DNA of 64,000 bases from positions 1 through 64,000 of the forward strand of contig NZ_UTHA01000019.1 in NCBI RefSeq assembly GCF_900582195.1, in the 5' to 3' direction. The notes under the pieces were generated by a model. That model did not search any database. It saw only the letters and a program-made list of their open reading frames with translations, and was not told the origin of the DNA. The position numbers and the translations under genes were made by a program. The DNA comes from Pseudomonas viridiflava. Its GTDB lineage: Bacteria; Pseudomonadota; Gammaproteobacteria; Pseudomonadales; Pseudomonadaceae. Every line of letters starts with the position of its first letter. Positions within the stretch are counted from its first letter, which is position 1. Below are positions 26,909 to 35,075 of this stretch, one piece after another.

Positions 26909-28066
26909 TTGAAGTCCGTCCTTCAGGACGAAGGTTCGATCAGGGAGAGCTTGAACAACCTGAGTGAACAATCTGCGAACCTGACGTTTGAGCTACCCGA
27001 TAACACCCCCGTTGTACGACTCGGGCTGATCGCAACCCTCTACTTCAAGGAAGGCTACTCGCTGCAAAGCAAGCGCAATGTCATGCAATGCTTCACCCGA
27101 TTCAAGGAAGAGTTCGGCCAGCATCTGAAGGGACAGTTCGACGACCGCTACAAGAAGCTGACAGATTCCGGATTCAGCAAAACCCAGGAAAAAATCCGCG
27201 AGTCAGGGCCAAACGAACAATACGAATGGCATATCAGCAGCGCCGCAACGGCGAACGAAGCTGCTGCGTACAGCCTGTCCGCACTGAACTCGTTCGAGGT
27301 GCATGGCGATCAAAAACGCTCATACCTGAAGATGACATTGCCCTGGAGTTTCCTGAAAGAGCCCGATGGCGTCGCGCGCTTTGAAGAATGGCTGGTTTAC
27401 TTGTGCGATCAGGTTGAAGCCGAACATGGCTACGGCGGACTCTCGAGCATACTGCCCTACGACTTCGATCGTTACATGCCCATGGAATTTCAACTGGCGC
27501 AGCAATATGTCGGTCTGGAAGTTGACTCAATGGTGCACAACTTCAAACGAGAACTGCTTGATCACATCAAAGGTGTCAACTGGTACACCATTGTAGGCAC
27601 TCGATTTACCGAGCAACTGGGAGGTAAAGACGGATTACGCCACGCCTTCAGCGGACGTGGCGACGTCGAGATGCTGGATTATCAGGGCGGACTGATCATT
27701 CGCGCCGGCGCTTTACCCGAACTGGGCGCTATCCATGAACCTCTGCCCGTAACCTATGTAGCGGTGAACCGCGTTTTGAAACAGCTCCGCAATCCGAAAC
27801 CCGATCAGCTGCACACTTATTCACCCTACGGTAACTGCTTCGAACAAGACAGTACCGAGCGCTGGTACGCGCGATTCGACCAGGACGATGCGCATTCGAA
27901 AGCTCCAGCACGACTCGAGGCCGGTCAGCCTTGTAGCGCCGCGGGTTATTGGTTCAGCCCTGCACAGGCAAACTCCCGACGTTACTTCGATTTGGGGGAA
28001 ATCATGCCTGGTTTCAGTGGCTCGAATTGGGGCGATACGCTTTGGTATTGGTCGGGGGAATTGTGA
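26909..28066 (+). CDS. DUF3396-like type VI immunity family protein
   Basis: The 385-residue product contains 'VVRLGLIATLYFKEGYSLQSKRNVMQCFTRFKEEFG', 'YLKMTLPWSFL', 'ARFEEWLVYLCDQVEAEHGYGGLSSILPYDFDRYMPMEFQLAQQYVGLEVD' and 'INWYTIVGTRFTEQLGG'-like (KGVNWYTIVGTRF), the pattern of DUF3396 type VI immunity proteins. The only start that avoids running through the previous gene is TTG 26909, one base after its stop, with GGGGGAAG eight bases upstream. The last 40 residues repeat the tail of the previous gene. No matching second effector lies here, so it may be an orphan or spare immunity gene. Confidence 0.8.
   Translation: MKSVLQDEGSIRESLNNLSEQSANLTFELPDNTPVVRLGLIATLYFKEGYSLQSKRNVMQCFTRFKEEFGQHLKGQFDDRYKKLTDSGFSKTQEKIRESGPNEQYEWHISSAATANEAAAYSLSALNSFEVHGDQKRSYLKMTLPWSFLKEPDGVARFEEWLVYLCDQVEAEHGYGGLSSILPYDFDRYMPMEFQLAQQYVGLEVDSMVHNFKRELLDHIKGVNWYTIVGTRFTEQLGGKDGLRHAFSGRGDVEMLDYQGGLIIRAGALPELGAIHEPLPVTYVAVNRVLKQLRNPKPDQLHTYSPYGNCFEQDSTERWYARFDQDDAHSKAPARLEAGQPCSAAGYWFSPAQANSRRYFDLGEIMPGFSGSNWGDTLWYWSGEL
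27944..28063 (+). repeat. Shared 40-residue tail module, copy 2
   Basis: This codes for GYWFSPAQANSRRYFDLGEI and 20 further residues ending WYWSGEL, 28 or so of 40 residues identical to copy 1 at 26785-26904. Confidence 0.85.
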
Positions 28067-28072
28067 GGGGAT

Positions 28073-28519
28073 TCAGCCGAGCAATCCGGTGCTCCTTAGC
28101 AGATCCTGCAAGCCTTTCGGCACCAGAGGCGCCTGCTCGCTGAAGCTTGAGCTGTCATGCCAGCGCGCGGTGAAGGGCGCGCCGTCGCTTTCATGGCCAT
28201 CGATCTGTGCGTGGTCGTATACGCCCGGATCGACAAACGTCGCGTCGTAGACCTGAACAATTTCGTGTCCCGGTTTGCCGTTGTAAACGAACAGGCTTTC
28301 GAGTGTGCCGAGCAGACGCATGTCCGTCATGGTCAGCTCCAACTCCTCCTGCACTTCACGCGCAATTGCCTCGGCGCTGGTCTCGCCAAATTCGATACCG
28401 CCGCCGACAGGCCGAAAGCAGGTTTGCAGGCTCACCGGGTCGCGAAATTCGTTAACCAGAATTTTGCCGTTGTGATGAAAAACGCAAAGTGCGAGCGCGC
28501 GAATGCGGTGTTCGGCCAT
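28073..28519 (-). CDS. NUDIX hydrolase
   Basis: The 148-residue protein has a Nudix box 'GGGIEFGETSAEAIAREVQEELEL' in part: G-x5-E-x7-R-E-V-x-E-E, the Mg-binding helix for hydrolysis of nucleoside diphosphate derivatives. The Gly that normally follows EEx is Glu here. Start at ATG 28519 is preceded only by a weak GGAC. It is convergent with the immunity gene (6 bases between stops) and marks the return to core-type DNA after the T6SS island. Confidence 0.88.
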   Translation of the reverse strand: MAEHRIRALALCVFHHNGKILVNEFRDPVSLQTCFRPVGGGIEFGETSAEAIAREVQEELELTMTDMRLLGTLESLFVYNGKPGHEIVQVYDATFVDPGVYDHAQIDGHESDGAPFTARWHDSSSFSEQAPLVPKGLQDLLRSTGLLG

Positions 28520-28607
28520 GACTGAAGTCCATTTACAGGTGTGGGGGCGCGGCATTTAAACATGCTTTGCGCGACACACCCGTGGACGTCACTGGAAAAG
28601 GGTCGTC

Positions 28608-28691
28608 TCAGACCGGAGAAATCGTTGCGAGCAGGCCGATCAGAATGGTCAGTGTCAGAAAGCCACCCAGAAAAATCGCCATCTTGTTCAT
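28608..28691 (-). CDS. 27-residue single-span membrane protein
   Basis: A short frame starting at ATG 28691 reads MNKMAIFLGGFLTLTILIGL followed by LATISPV and stops at 28608. GAGGAGAG lies 5-6 bases before the ATG, a strong signal, and nearly the whole peptide is a hydrophobic helix. No upstream partner gene is close. Function unknown; small inner-membrane peptides of this kind often bind larger membrane proteins. Confidence 0.55.
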   Translation of the reverse strand: MNKMAIFLGGFLTLTILIGLLATISPV

Positions 28692-28824
28692 GTTGCTCTC
28701 CTCAATGCTGAGCTTGCGGTGCACCGGGCGCTTCGGGATGAAGGACTGCCGCGAGTGCCGAACCGTGGGGTTATTTTGAGCGGATGACTGCGCTGGTAAC
28801 AGAGGCAGATCCAGTGAAAAAATA

Positions 28825-28848
28825 CGGATCAGATGCGCATCTGATCCG
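28825..28848. promoter_or_regulatory. Perfect 24-bp palindrome
   Basis: CGGATCAGATGC is followed directly by its exact complement with no spacer. On the minus strand a T6 run follows, so it could act as a leftward terminator, but no gene on that strand ends just to its right; on the plus strand it lies 110 bases before the NTF2-like gene and could be an operator. Confidence 0.5.
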
Positions 28849-28957
28849 CATGGGCCATGCGCCGATATTCAGATCGCGGCACAAGGGTTCAATTTCGGCG
28901 TGGTTGATCTAGAGTCATTGCCGTCGCGACAACAACAAGAAAAATCCTGGAGTGAAC

Positions 28958-29386
28958 ATGACCGACCTGAACCTGCAACCCAACGTCGCCGCATCGCTGG
29001 GCAAATGGCACGAAATGATCCGCACCGGCAACCTCAGCGCCCTGCCCGGCCTGCTCGACCCGCAAGCCGTGTTCCGCTCGCCGATGGCGCACACGCCATA
29101 CCCGGGCGCGCCGGTGGTGTCGATGATCCTCAACACCGTGTTCGAGGTGTTTGAAGACTTCACCTATCACCGCGAACTGGCGACTGCCGATGGCTTGAAT
29201 GTGATTCTGGAGTTCAGCGCCAGGGTCGGGGCGAAAGAGCTGAAAGGCATCGACATGATTCGCTTTGATGAGCACGGCAAGATTGTCGAGTTCGAGGTGA
29301 TGGTTCGCCCGTTGAGTGGACTACAGGCGTTGGGCGAAGAGATGGGTCGGCGCCTCGGCGCTTATCTGGCCAAGGCCAAGACTTAA
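28958..29386 (+). CDS. SnoaL/NTF2-like fold protein
   Basis: The 142-residue protein has the NTF2-like cone fold pattern: 'SLGKWHEMIRTGNLSALPGLLDPQAVFRSPM', a central strand region and 'GIDMIRFDEHGKIVEFEVMVRPLSGLQAL'. This SnoaL-like branch includes small isomerases and ligand-binding proteins; the substrate is not evident. GGAG five bases before ATG 28958 sets the start. It is the last GC-rich gene before the AT-rich island. Confidence 0.82.
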   Translation: MTDLNLQPNVAASLGKWHEMIRTGNLSALPGLLDPQAVFRSPMAHTPYPGAPVVSMILNTVFEVFEDFTYHRELATADGLNVILEFSARVGAKELKGIDMIRFDEHGKIVEFEVMVRPLSGLQALGEEMGRRLGAYLAKAKT

Positions 29387-29571
29387 TTTTCGACCACCTC
29401 ATTTAGGCATTATTGAATGCATCTGCTGAACCCACCTATGCAGAGGTTTTTTTTGAAAAGGCATCCTTGATGCGCTTTCCTGGAGGCTCCCATCGGAGCC
29501 TAGTTTGTGATGACTGAGCGAAGGCTATGTGCCATCATTCTCTATCGACAAATCAAGGATGCAGTTGCCGA

Positions 29572-30417
29572 ATGCAAGACATAATCAATCACTACGATAT
29601 TCTGAAAGTTTCAGAAAGTGCACCACCTGAAGTGATAAAAGCGGCCTATAAAACGCTTTCTCAAAAGCATCATCCGGATAAAAACCCTGGTGATTCAAAA
29701 GCCGCAGAATTTATGCAAAAAATAAATGAAGCACATCATGTGCTATCTAACGCCGACCTTCGAAAAAACCATGATGCCGAACTCGAAACTCGAAAAAAAC
29801 AACTTCTGAGAGAGCAGTTTCTCAAGATGCAAGCGCACGCTCGCGCGTCTGTTAAACCACCACCATCCGCATCCGCATCCGCATCCGCATCCGCATCCGA
29901 GAAAACCAGAGAACCCCGTTCGGCCTCGATTCTTTACAGTTCCTCCTATGTAAAACTTGACCCTCATAATATTAAGAAAACATCAGCTTTAATTATGATT
30001 CCTCTGCGCGCCGCCAAGCATGCACGACGTCATTTGCTCCCTTATTTATTAGTTACAACCGCCGCAGCCTTCGCTACCTACCTGTTCAATAGCAAACCTG
30101 GACAAAATATTAGCACAGCGGAATACTCAGTTAGCAAGGCAAAACCCACAACAAACAACCAATTCAATTCAGCAGCTTCTAGTCCAATAAAAAATAGCAA
30201 ACCTCCTTCCAGCCGTTCAATTCCGAAACCTGAAAAAATTAAAAATCAACAACACCTTGTAAAATACAAACCAAACGTTCTCATCGAAAACACTTCAAAA
30301 ACCATACTAAAAAATCAGCGATACCTCCAAGAAAGAAATCGCACAAGTATCAGTTCTCAAAAGGAAAAAGCAAGCATAGAAAATATTGTCGAGTGGCCGT
30401 CTAGAAACGACAATTAA
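29572..30417 (+). CDS. Membrane-anchored J-domain protein
   Basis: The 281-residue protein has an N-terminal J domain (about 5-65: 'HYDILKVSESAPPEVIKAAYKTLSQKHHPDKNPGD', with the HPD motif), a Ser-Ala repeat from a 6-base tandem repeat, one likely transmembrane helix near 153-171 ('LLPYLLVTTAAAFATYLFN') and a Lys/Asn/Ser-rich C-terminal tail. J domains stimulate Hsp70 (DnaK) on chosen clients. The sequence is much richer in A/T than its neighbours, with Asn/Lys-rich codons, indicating transfer. Start at ATG 29572 is tentative; 29527 is also possible and has AAGG close before it. Confidence 0.8.
   Translation: MQDIINHYDILKVSESAPPEVIKAAYKTLSQKHHPDKNPGDSKAAEFMQKINEAHHVLSNADLRKNHDAELETRKKQLLREQFLKMQAHARASVKPPPSASASASASASEKTREPRSASILYSSSYVKLDPHNIKKTSALIMIPLRAAKHARRHLLPYLLVTTAAAFATYLFNSKPGQNISTAEYSVSKAKPTTNNQFNSAASSPIKNSKPPSSRSIPKPEKIKNQQHLVKYKPNVLIENTSKTILKNQRYLQERNRTSISSQKEKASIENIVEWPSRNDN
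29865..29899 (+). repeat. ATCCGC hexanucleotide tandem repeat
   Basis: Nearly six units of a 6-base repeat encode alternating Ser-Ala in the J-domain protein. A 6-base unit can expand or shrink without shifting the frame. Confidence 0.85.
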
Positions 30418-30475
30418 TCACCTATGCCTGAAGACCTCTTACATCCAGCACACCAAACAAAAAGAGGCAAATCGA

Positions 30476-31598
30476 ATGAATGTTGACTTAACACTAATTA
30501 GCGAACGATTAAAAAACAGCAGAGAAAACCTTGAGTATAGCCTCTCCGAAGTTAGCAATGCGTGCGGCATCGCAAGCGAACGATTGACGGAATTAGAACT
30601 CGGTTCGTCTGCACCAACGGGTGATGAAATTTTGATACTCGCATCTTTGTACAAATGCGACTTTCTACAGCTACTTGATGAAAAGCGCCCCGCGCCTTCC
30701 TCCCTTACGGAAATTCTATTTCGCCGTTTCGGAAATACTTTCAACAAGCAAGATCGCCGTTCCATACAAGAATTTTTATATTTTTGTCAATGTGAAAATG
30801 AATTGGAGACAATTCTAAAAAGAAAAAAGACAAAACCAAACTTTATTCGGAGCAGATGCTGCCAGCTGGCTAAGAAAGTATTTAGGGATTCCCTCCAACA
30901 GCGTACAACGAGATATTTACTCTGACTTCAGAGACATTGGGATACATATTTTTCGCCGAAAACTGAGCAACAGTGAAATTTCCGGACTATATATACAAGA
31001 TCCTATAGCGGGACATTGCATCCTAATAAATTATAATGAAGACATCTATCGCCAGCGCTTCTCGGTAGCTCACGAAGTAGCCCACTCTATTTTTGACTCC
31101 AAAGAAAAGGTCAGAGTCACTTACGATATTGGCAGCACAAAGTATTCAAAAAAAGACCTTATTGAGATTCGAGCCAACAGCTTTGCCTCAAACTACCTAA
31201 TGCCTCCAGCAATGCTAAGATCCATTTCTCACTGGGACCAAAACACCATAGTACATTGGGCTCAACAGTTCCGAGTTAGTACTTCTGCGCTCTCAAAAGC
31301 ATTAAAAGACGAAGGCATTATCACTCCACAACAAGCAGACGCGCTAAAAATCGCCAGAGTGGCAAACTCAGAAAAAGTCGACCCTGAAGCGCCTCAAAAC
31401 TTAACAAAACTACAACGAGAGAGAAGAACAAATTTATTAGAAAAAGGACTATCAGACTACTATGTATCTCTATGTTGCGAAGCACATGAAAATAACTTCA
31501 TCAGCACCCATCGCTTGTGTGAACTACTCGGAGTAGAGCTTCAAGATCTTTCTGAAATTGGAAAATTATTTGGATGGACTATCAAGCATGGCTTTTGA
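30476..31598 (+). pseudogene. XRE-ImmA/IrrE regulator/peptidase, broken by a frameshift
   Basis: The first part (30476-30925 in one frame) encodes an XRE helix-turn-helix ('LISERLKNSRENLEYSLSEVSNACGIASERLTELELG'). The second part (open from 30819 to 31598 in the +1 frame) encodes an ImmA/IrrE metallopeptidase: 'ADAASWLRKYLGIPSNSV', 'GIHIFRRKLSNSEISGLYI' and the zinc motif HEVAH at 31071-31085. Removing one A from the A6 run at 30823-30828 would join them into about 373 residues, the normal size for XRE-ImmA/IrrE fusions. Such proteins cleave a repressor or sense a signal in toxin-antitoxin and phage-related loci. It is AT-rich. AGAGG precedes ATG 30476. A sequencing error in the A run cannot be excluded. 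Confidence 0.8.
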
Positions 31599-32190
31599 CC
31601 CGAGGAATTTCTCTAAATTAGTAGCTGTCGACACTTGCTCCATATGGAACATACTATCCGCAAAAAAACTGAGTCTAGCGGCATTTTCATCTGGCGTGCA
31701 CTTTATAATTACTCCAATGGTAAATTATGAATGCCTATACAAAACAAGAAAACAACCAACCAAGGAACAAGACCAACTGAAAGAGCGCTTAAATTTAGCA
31801 TTATTAAAAAACCAGATATCTATTCAACACTGCGACCTTAGGGATCTGATTACAATCGCCCTTAAAGCTCCCAAAAAATTGAGCAGCGGAGAGCTATCAT
31901 GCATAGCGATGTCATACAATCTATCTACTATTGCGGTTATGACAGATGAGAAATTGGCTCGAAAATTTTCCGAAGACACTTTAGCTCTACGAGTAGAAAC
32001 TACGCCAAAACTATACGGATGGCTTCATTACAACTTAAAGCTCAACGATACAGACCACACCGACATTATTAAAGAGCATGAGTCATTTGAAAGACGTCCT
32101 TTGACAAGATACTTTAATGAAGCTTATGAGACTGCACTTCAATACCGTATAACTCCGCTGCACTTCACAAATCCTCAACAGGGGATATAA
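31588..32190 (+). CDS. PIN-like domain protein, partner of the XRE-ImmA gene
   Basis: The 200-residue protein has acidic positions spaced as in PIN ribonucleases: 'LVAVDTCSIWNIL' (first Asp), 'MVNYECLYK' (Glu), 'KLSSGELSCIAMSYNL' (Glu) and 'IAVMTDEKLARKF' (Asp). A PIN fold would make it an RNase, often the toxin in two-gene systems. ATG 31588 overlaps the end of the ImmA/IrrE frame by 11 bases, so the pair is coupled. A TTG start 30 bases earlier is possible. AT-rich like its neighbours. The C-terminal 60 residues are extra relative to VapC toxins. Confidence 0.72.
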   Translation: MAFDPRNFSKLVAVDTCSIWNILSAKKLSLAAFSSGVHFIITPMVNYECLYKTRKQPTKEQDQLKERLNLALLKNQISIQHCDLRDLITIALKAPKKLSSGELSCIAMSYNLSTIAVMTDEKLARKFSEDTLALRVETTPKLYGWLHYNLKLNDTDHTDIIKEHESFERRPLTRYFNEAYETALQYRITPLHFTNPQQGI

Positions 32191-32303
32191 AAAACCTTTT
32201 TTCACTCTACAATTTACATTTTCCGGACATGCCCACTCCTGCTGTGCAGTCAAGTCGGAGGATCCTATCCAGAGTTACCGTCGAATTGATTATCCGTCTA
32301 CCA

Positions 32304-32342
32304 CAAAAAAGCCCACTGACCGTCGCCGGTTCAGTGGGCTTT
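32304..32342 (-). terminator. Intrinsic terminator of mqo
   Basis: The stem AAGCCCACTGA (32309-32319) pairs with TCAGTGGGCTT (32331-32341) across an 11-base loop. On the minus strand it is followed by a T6 run, just after the mqo stop codon. Confidence 0.85.
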
Positions 32343-32359
32343 GTGTCTCTGGCAGCTAG

Positions 32360-34024
32360 TTACAGCGCCATGTCACGTGCAGCGTTTTCCTTCGGAGCTT
32401 CAGCTTTTTCAGCTGCAGGTGCAGCCGGAGCAGCCGGAGCAGCCGGAGCCGCAACCTGACCAATCACCGGAGGCGTCGGCAGTTCGAGGATCTTGGCGGT
32501 GTAAGCCCACTCTGCAGCCACTTTGGCTGGATCGCTGTTCAGCTGAGTGCCGTAGCTTGGCACGATCTGGTGCAGCTTGGTTTGCCACTCAGGGGTAGCC
32601 ACTTTGTCTTTGAAGACTTTCTGCAGCACGCTCAGCATGATCGGTGCAGCGGTCGACGCGCCTGGCGATGCGCCCAGCAGACCAGCGATGGAGCCGTCTT
32701 GTGCAGCAACGATTTCGGTGCCCAGTTTCAGCACGCCGCCAGCGGCTTCATCACGCTTGATGATTTGCACACGTTGGCCGGCTTGCCACAGGCGCCAGTC
32801 TTCGGCTTTGGCGTTCGGGAAGTATTCCTTCAGCGCGTTCAGACGGTCTTCATCCGACAGCATCAGTTGGCCAGCAAGGTACTCGACCAGCGGGTATTCC
32901 TTGATGCCGACCTTGGTCATAGGCCAGATGTTGTGGGTGGTGGTGCTGGTCAGCAGGTCCAGGTACGAACCTTCTTTGAGGAACTTGGTGCTGAAGGTCG
33001 CGAATGGGCCAAACAGGATGACGCGCTTGCCGTCCAGAACACGGGTGTCCAGGTGCGGAACGGACATCGGTGGCGCGCCAACCGACGCTTTACCGTAGGC
33101 CTTGGCCAGGTGCTGTTCAGCGATGGCCGGGTTATCGGTCACCAGGAACGAGCCGCCCACCGGGAAGCCAGCGTATTCCTTGGCTTCAGGAATGCCCGAC
33201 TTCTGCAGCAGGTGCAGTGCACCGCCGCCCGCGCCGATGAAGACGAACTTGGCGTCGGTTTCGGTTTTGGTGCCGTCTTTCAGGTTTTTGTAGCTGACGC
33301 GCCAAGTGCCATCGGCATTCTTGGTGATGTCCTGCACTTCGCTCGACAGTTTCAGATCGAAGTTAGGCTTGGTCTGCAGGTACGCGGCGAACTGGCGGGT
33401 GATTTCGCCGAAGTTCATGTCGGTACCCAGCGGGCTCCAGGTGGCCGCGATTTTCTGGTTCGGGTCACGCCCTTCCATCATCAGCGGAACCCACTTCTTG
33501 ATCACAGCCGGGTCTTCGGAGTACTGCATGCCGGCGAACAGCGGGCTCGCCTGCAGGGCTTCGTAGCGCTTTTTCAGGAACTTGATGTTGTCATCGCCCC
33601 ACACGAAGCTCATGTGCGGAGTGGTATTGATGAACGAGCGAGGGTTCTTCAGAACGCCTTGCTGAACCTGCCAGGCCCAGAACTGACGGGAGACCTGGAA
33701 CGCTTCGTTGATCTCGACGGCTTTCGGGATCGTCACGTTGCCTTTGTCGTCTTCCGGGGTGTAGTTCAGCTCGGCGAGCGCCGAGTGACCGGTACCGGCG
33801 TTGTTCCAGCCGTTGGAGCTTTCCAGGGCGACGCCGTCGAGGCGCTCGACCATTTCCATCGACCAGCTTGGCTCCAGCTCATTGATCCACACACCGAGGG
33901 TGGTGCTCATGATGCCGCCGCCGATCAGCAGAACGTCGACTTTCTTTGCTTCGTCAGCATTGGCGGATGTCATCCCCATCGCCAAAGCCAGACCCAGCAG
34001 GGCTGTGTTCACTTTTTTAAACAT
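32360..34024 (-). CDS. mqo: Malate:quinone oxidoreductase
   Basis: The 554-residue protein oxidises malate to oxaloacetate and passes electrons to quinone. FAD-binding '[24 protein letters not shown]' is near residue 30, with '[22 protein letters not shown]' and 'PHMSFVWG' typical of Mqo. Two additions stand out: a signal-peptide-like leader ([23 protein letters not shown]) and a C-terminal Ala-Pro repeat ([14 protein letters not shown]) after the catalytic part. ATG 34024 has AGGTG seven bases upstream, better than GTG 34033. It stands alone with its own terminator. Confidence 0.95.
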   Translation of the reverse strand: MFKKVNTALLGLALAMGMTSANADEAKKVDVLLIGGGIMSTTLGVWINELEPSWSMEMVERLDGVALESSNGWNNAGTGHSALAELNYTPEDDKGNVTIPKAVEINEAFQVSRQFWAWQVQQGVLKNPRSFINTTPHMSFVWGDDNIKFLKKRYEALQASPLFAGMQYSEDPAVIKKWVPLMMEGRDPNQKIAATWSPLGTDMNFGEITRQFAAYLQTKPNFDLKLSSEVQDITKNADGTWRVSYKNLKDGTKTETDAKFVFIGAGGGALHLLQKSGIPEAKEYAGFPVGGSFLVTDNPAIAEQHLAKAYGKASVGAPPMSVPHLDTRVLDGKRVILFGPFATFSTKFLKEGSYLDLLTSTTTHNIWPMTKVGIKEYPLVEYLAGQLMLSDEDRLNALKEYFPNAKAEDWRLWQAGQRVQIIKRDEAAGGVLKLGTEIVAAQDGSIAGLLGASPGASTAAPIMLSVLQKVFKDKVATPEWQTKLHQIVPSYGTQLNSDPAKVAAEWAYTAKILELPTPPVIGQVAAPAAPAAPAAPAAEKAEAPKENAARDMAL

Positions 34025-34495
34025 CTGTTGCACCTATGATAAAACGCCTTCCGCCCGCCGCTGTTATCGGTATGCGATCCGCTTTGATGACGCTCAGGCT
34101 AGCGTCGCGGATTCCGGCACACTTCAATTTTGACGGGTGGGCACACAAGGCCGACATGCTGCATCGACCTCAGTTAATGTCCCTTCTGAACTGACTTCTT
34201 ATCATTATTGGCTCAGCTACTTGAGCGACAGGGATTCCGTCGGCCCGCCCAGAGGCAAGCAAACTGAATAAGGTCAAACCAAGTTGGCGCGAAGAATATC
34301 ACGTCAGGGCAAACCCGCGCGTCTGTTCCCGACTTGAGAGTCTTTTTCCGCTGAGGACACTATCGGCCGACGAAGGCTGAACATGACCCCGACGATCAGC
34401 ACTTTGAAGCAGTGCCCTGAATAAAGATTTTCTGCTAGGTTGTACGATGACTGACAAAGGCAGTCATCCATTTATAACAACAAGGAAACAACCTC
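34025..34495. promoter_or_regulatory. Divergent intergenic region with an inverted repeat
   Basis: This 471-base gap holds the promoters of mqo and of the NTF2-like gene. The one structured element is ATGACTG-N7-CAGTCAT at 34447-34467, 28 bases before the right-hand gene. No gene is supported. Confidence 0.5.
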
Positions 34496-34927
34496 ATGAC
34501 CAAGACCCGACTCCTGATCGGTTTTCTCTGCGCCTTCAACGGCTACGCCATGGCCGCCTCTGCCCCGGCAGAAAAGGATGTCGCCCAAGCGGTGGATCAT
34601 CTGACCCAGGCGATGCTGCACAAGGACATCGCCGAACTGAACGCTCTCACTGCGCCCAACCTGACCTACGGCCACTCCAGCGGCAAGATTCAGGACAAGA
34701 AGGAATTCATCGCTGACATCGAAACCGGCAGAAGCGCCTTCAAGACCCTCGAGATGCAGAAGCAGACCATCACCCTGTCCGGCGATACCGCACTGGTGCG
34801 CCACCATTTTTCGGCGCAGGCGTTGAAGGGGACCGAAGTCGTACCGACCGAGATCGAGAATTTCCAGATCTGGCAGAAGCAGGACGGCAAGTGGTTGCTG
34901 GTAGGGCGGCAGGCGTTCAAGTTTTGA
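34496..34927 (+). CDS. Periplasmic NTF2-like (DUF4440-type) protein
   Basis: The 143-residue protein starts with a signal peptide (MTKTRLLIGFLCAFNGYAMA, cleavage likely before ASAPA) and continues with an NTF2-like fold: 'AVDHLTQAMLHKDIAELNALTAPNLTYGHSSGKIQDKKEFIADIETG' and the terminal strand pair 'FQIWQKQDGKWLLVGRQAFKF'. It is exported to the periplasm; ligand unknown. AAGGA precedes ATG 34496. Confidence 0.85.
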   Translation: MTKTRLLIGFLCAFNGYAMAASAPAEKDVAQAVDHLTQAMLHKDIAELNALTAPNLTYGHSSGKIQDKKEFIADIETGRSAFKTLEMQKQTITLSGDTALVRHHFSAQALKGTEVVPTEIENFQIWQKQDGKWLLVGRQAFKF

Positions 34928-34970
34928 TTGTGGTGAATTTATCCAGCATTCGTGTTGGCTGAACTGACCT

Positions 34971-35037
34971 CTTCGCGAGCAAGCTCGCTCCCACAGGAGA
35001 ACGCATTCCAATGAGGGAGCGAGCTTGCTCGCGAAGG
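34971..35037. repeat. Inverted REP pair
   Basis: Two REP units face each other between the convergent NTF2-like and chemoreceptor genes, with only about 20 bases between them. Confidence 0.8.
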
Positions 35038-35075
35038 CGGCAGTCCAACCCGCACAAATGCGACTGACCTCACCG

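Noticed and set aside
30822..30830. Programmed -1 frameshift at A_AAA_AAG in the XRE-ImmA gene
   Set aside because: The heptamer is in the right phase, but a -1 shift leads to a stop after about 14 codons. The peptidase frame is reached only by a +1 shift or loss of one A, so a mutation or sequencing error fits better.
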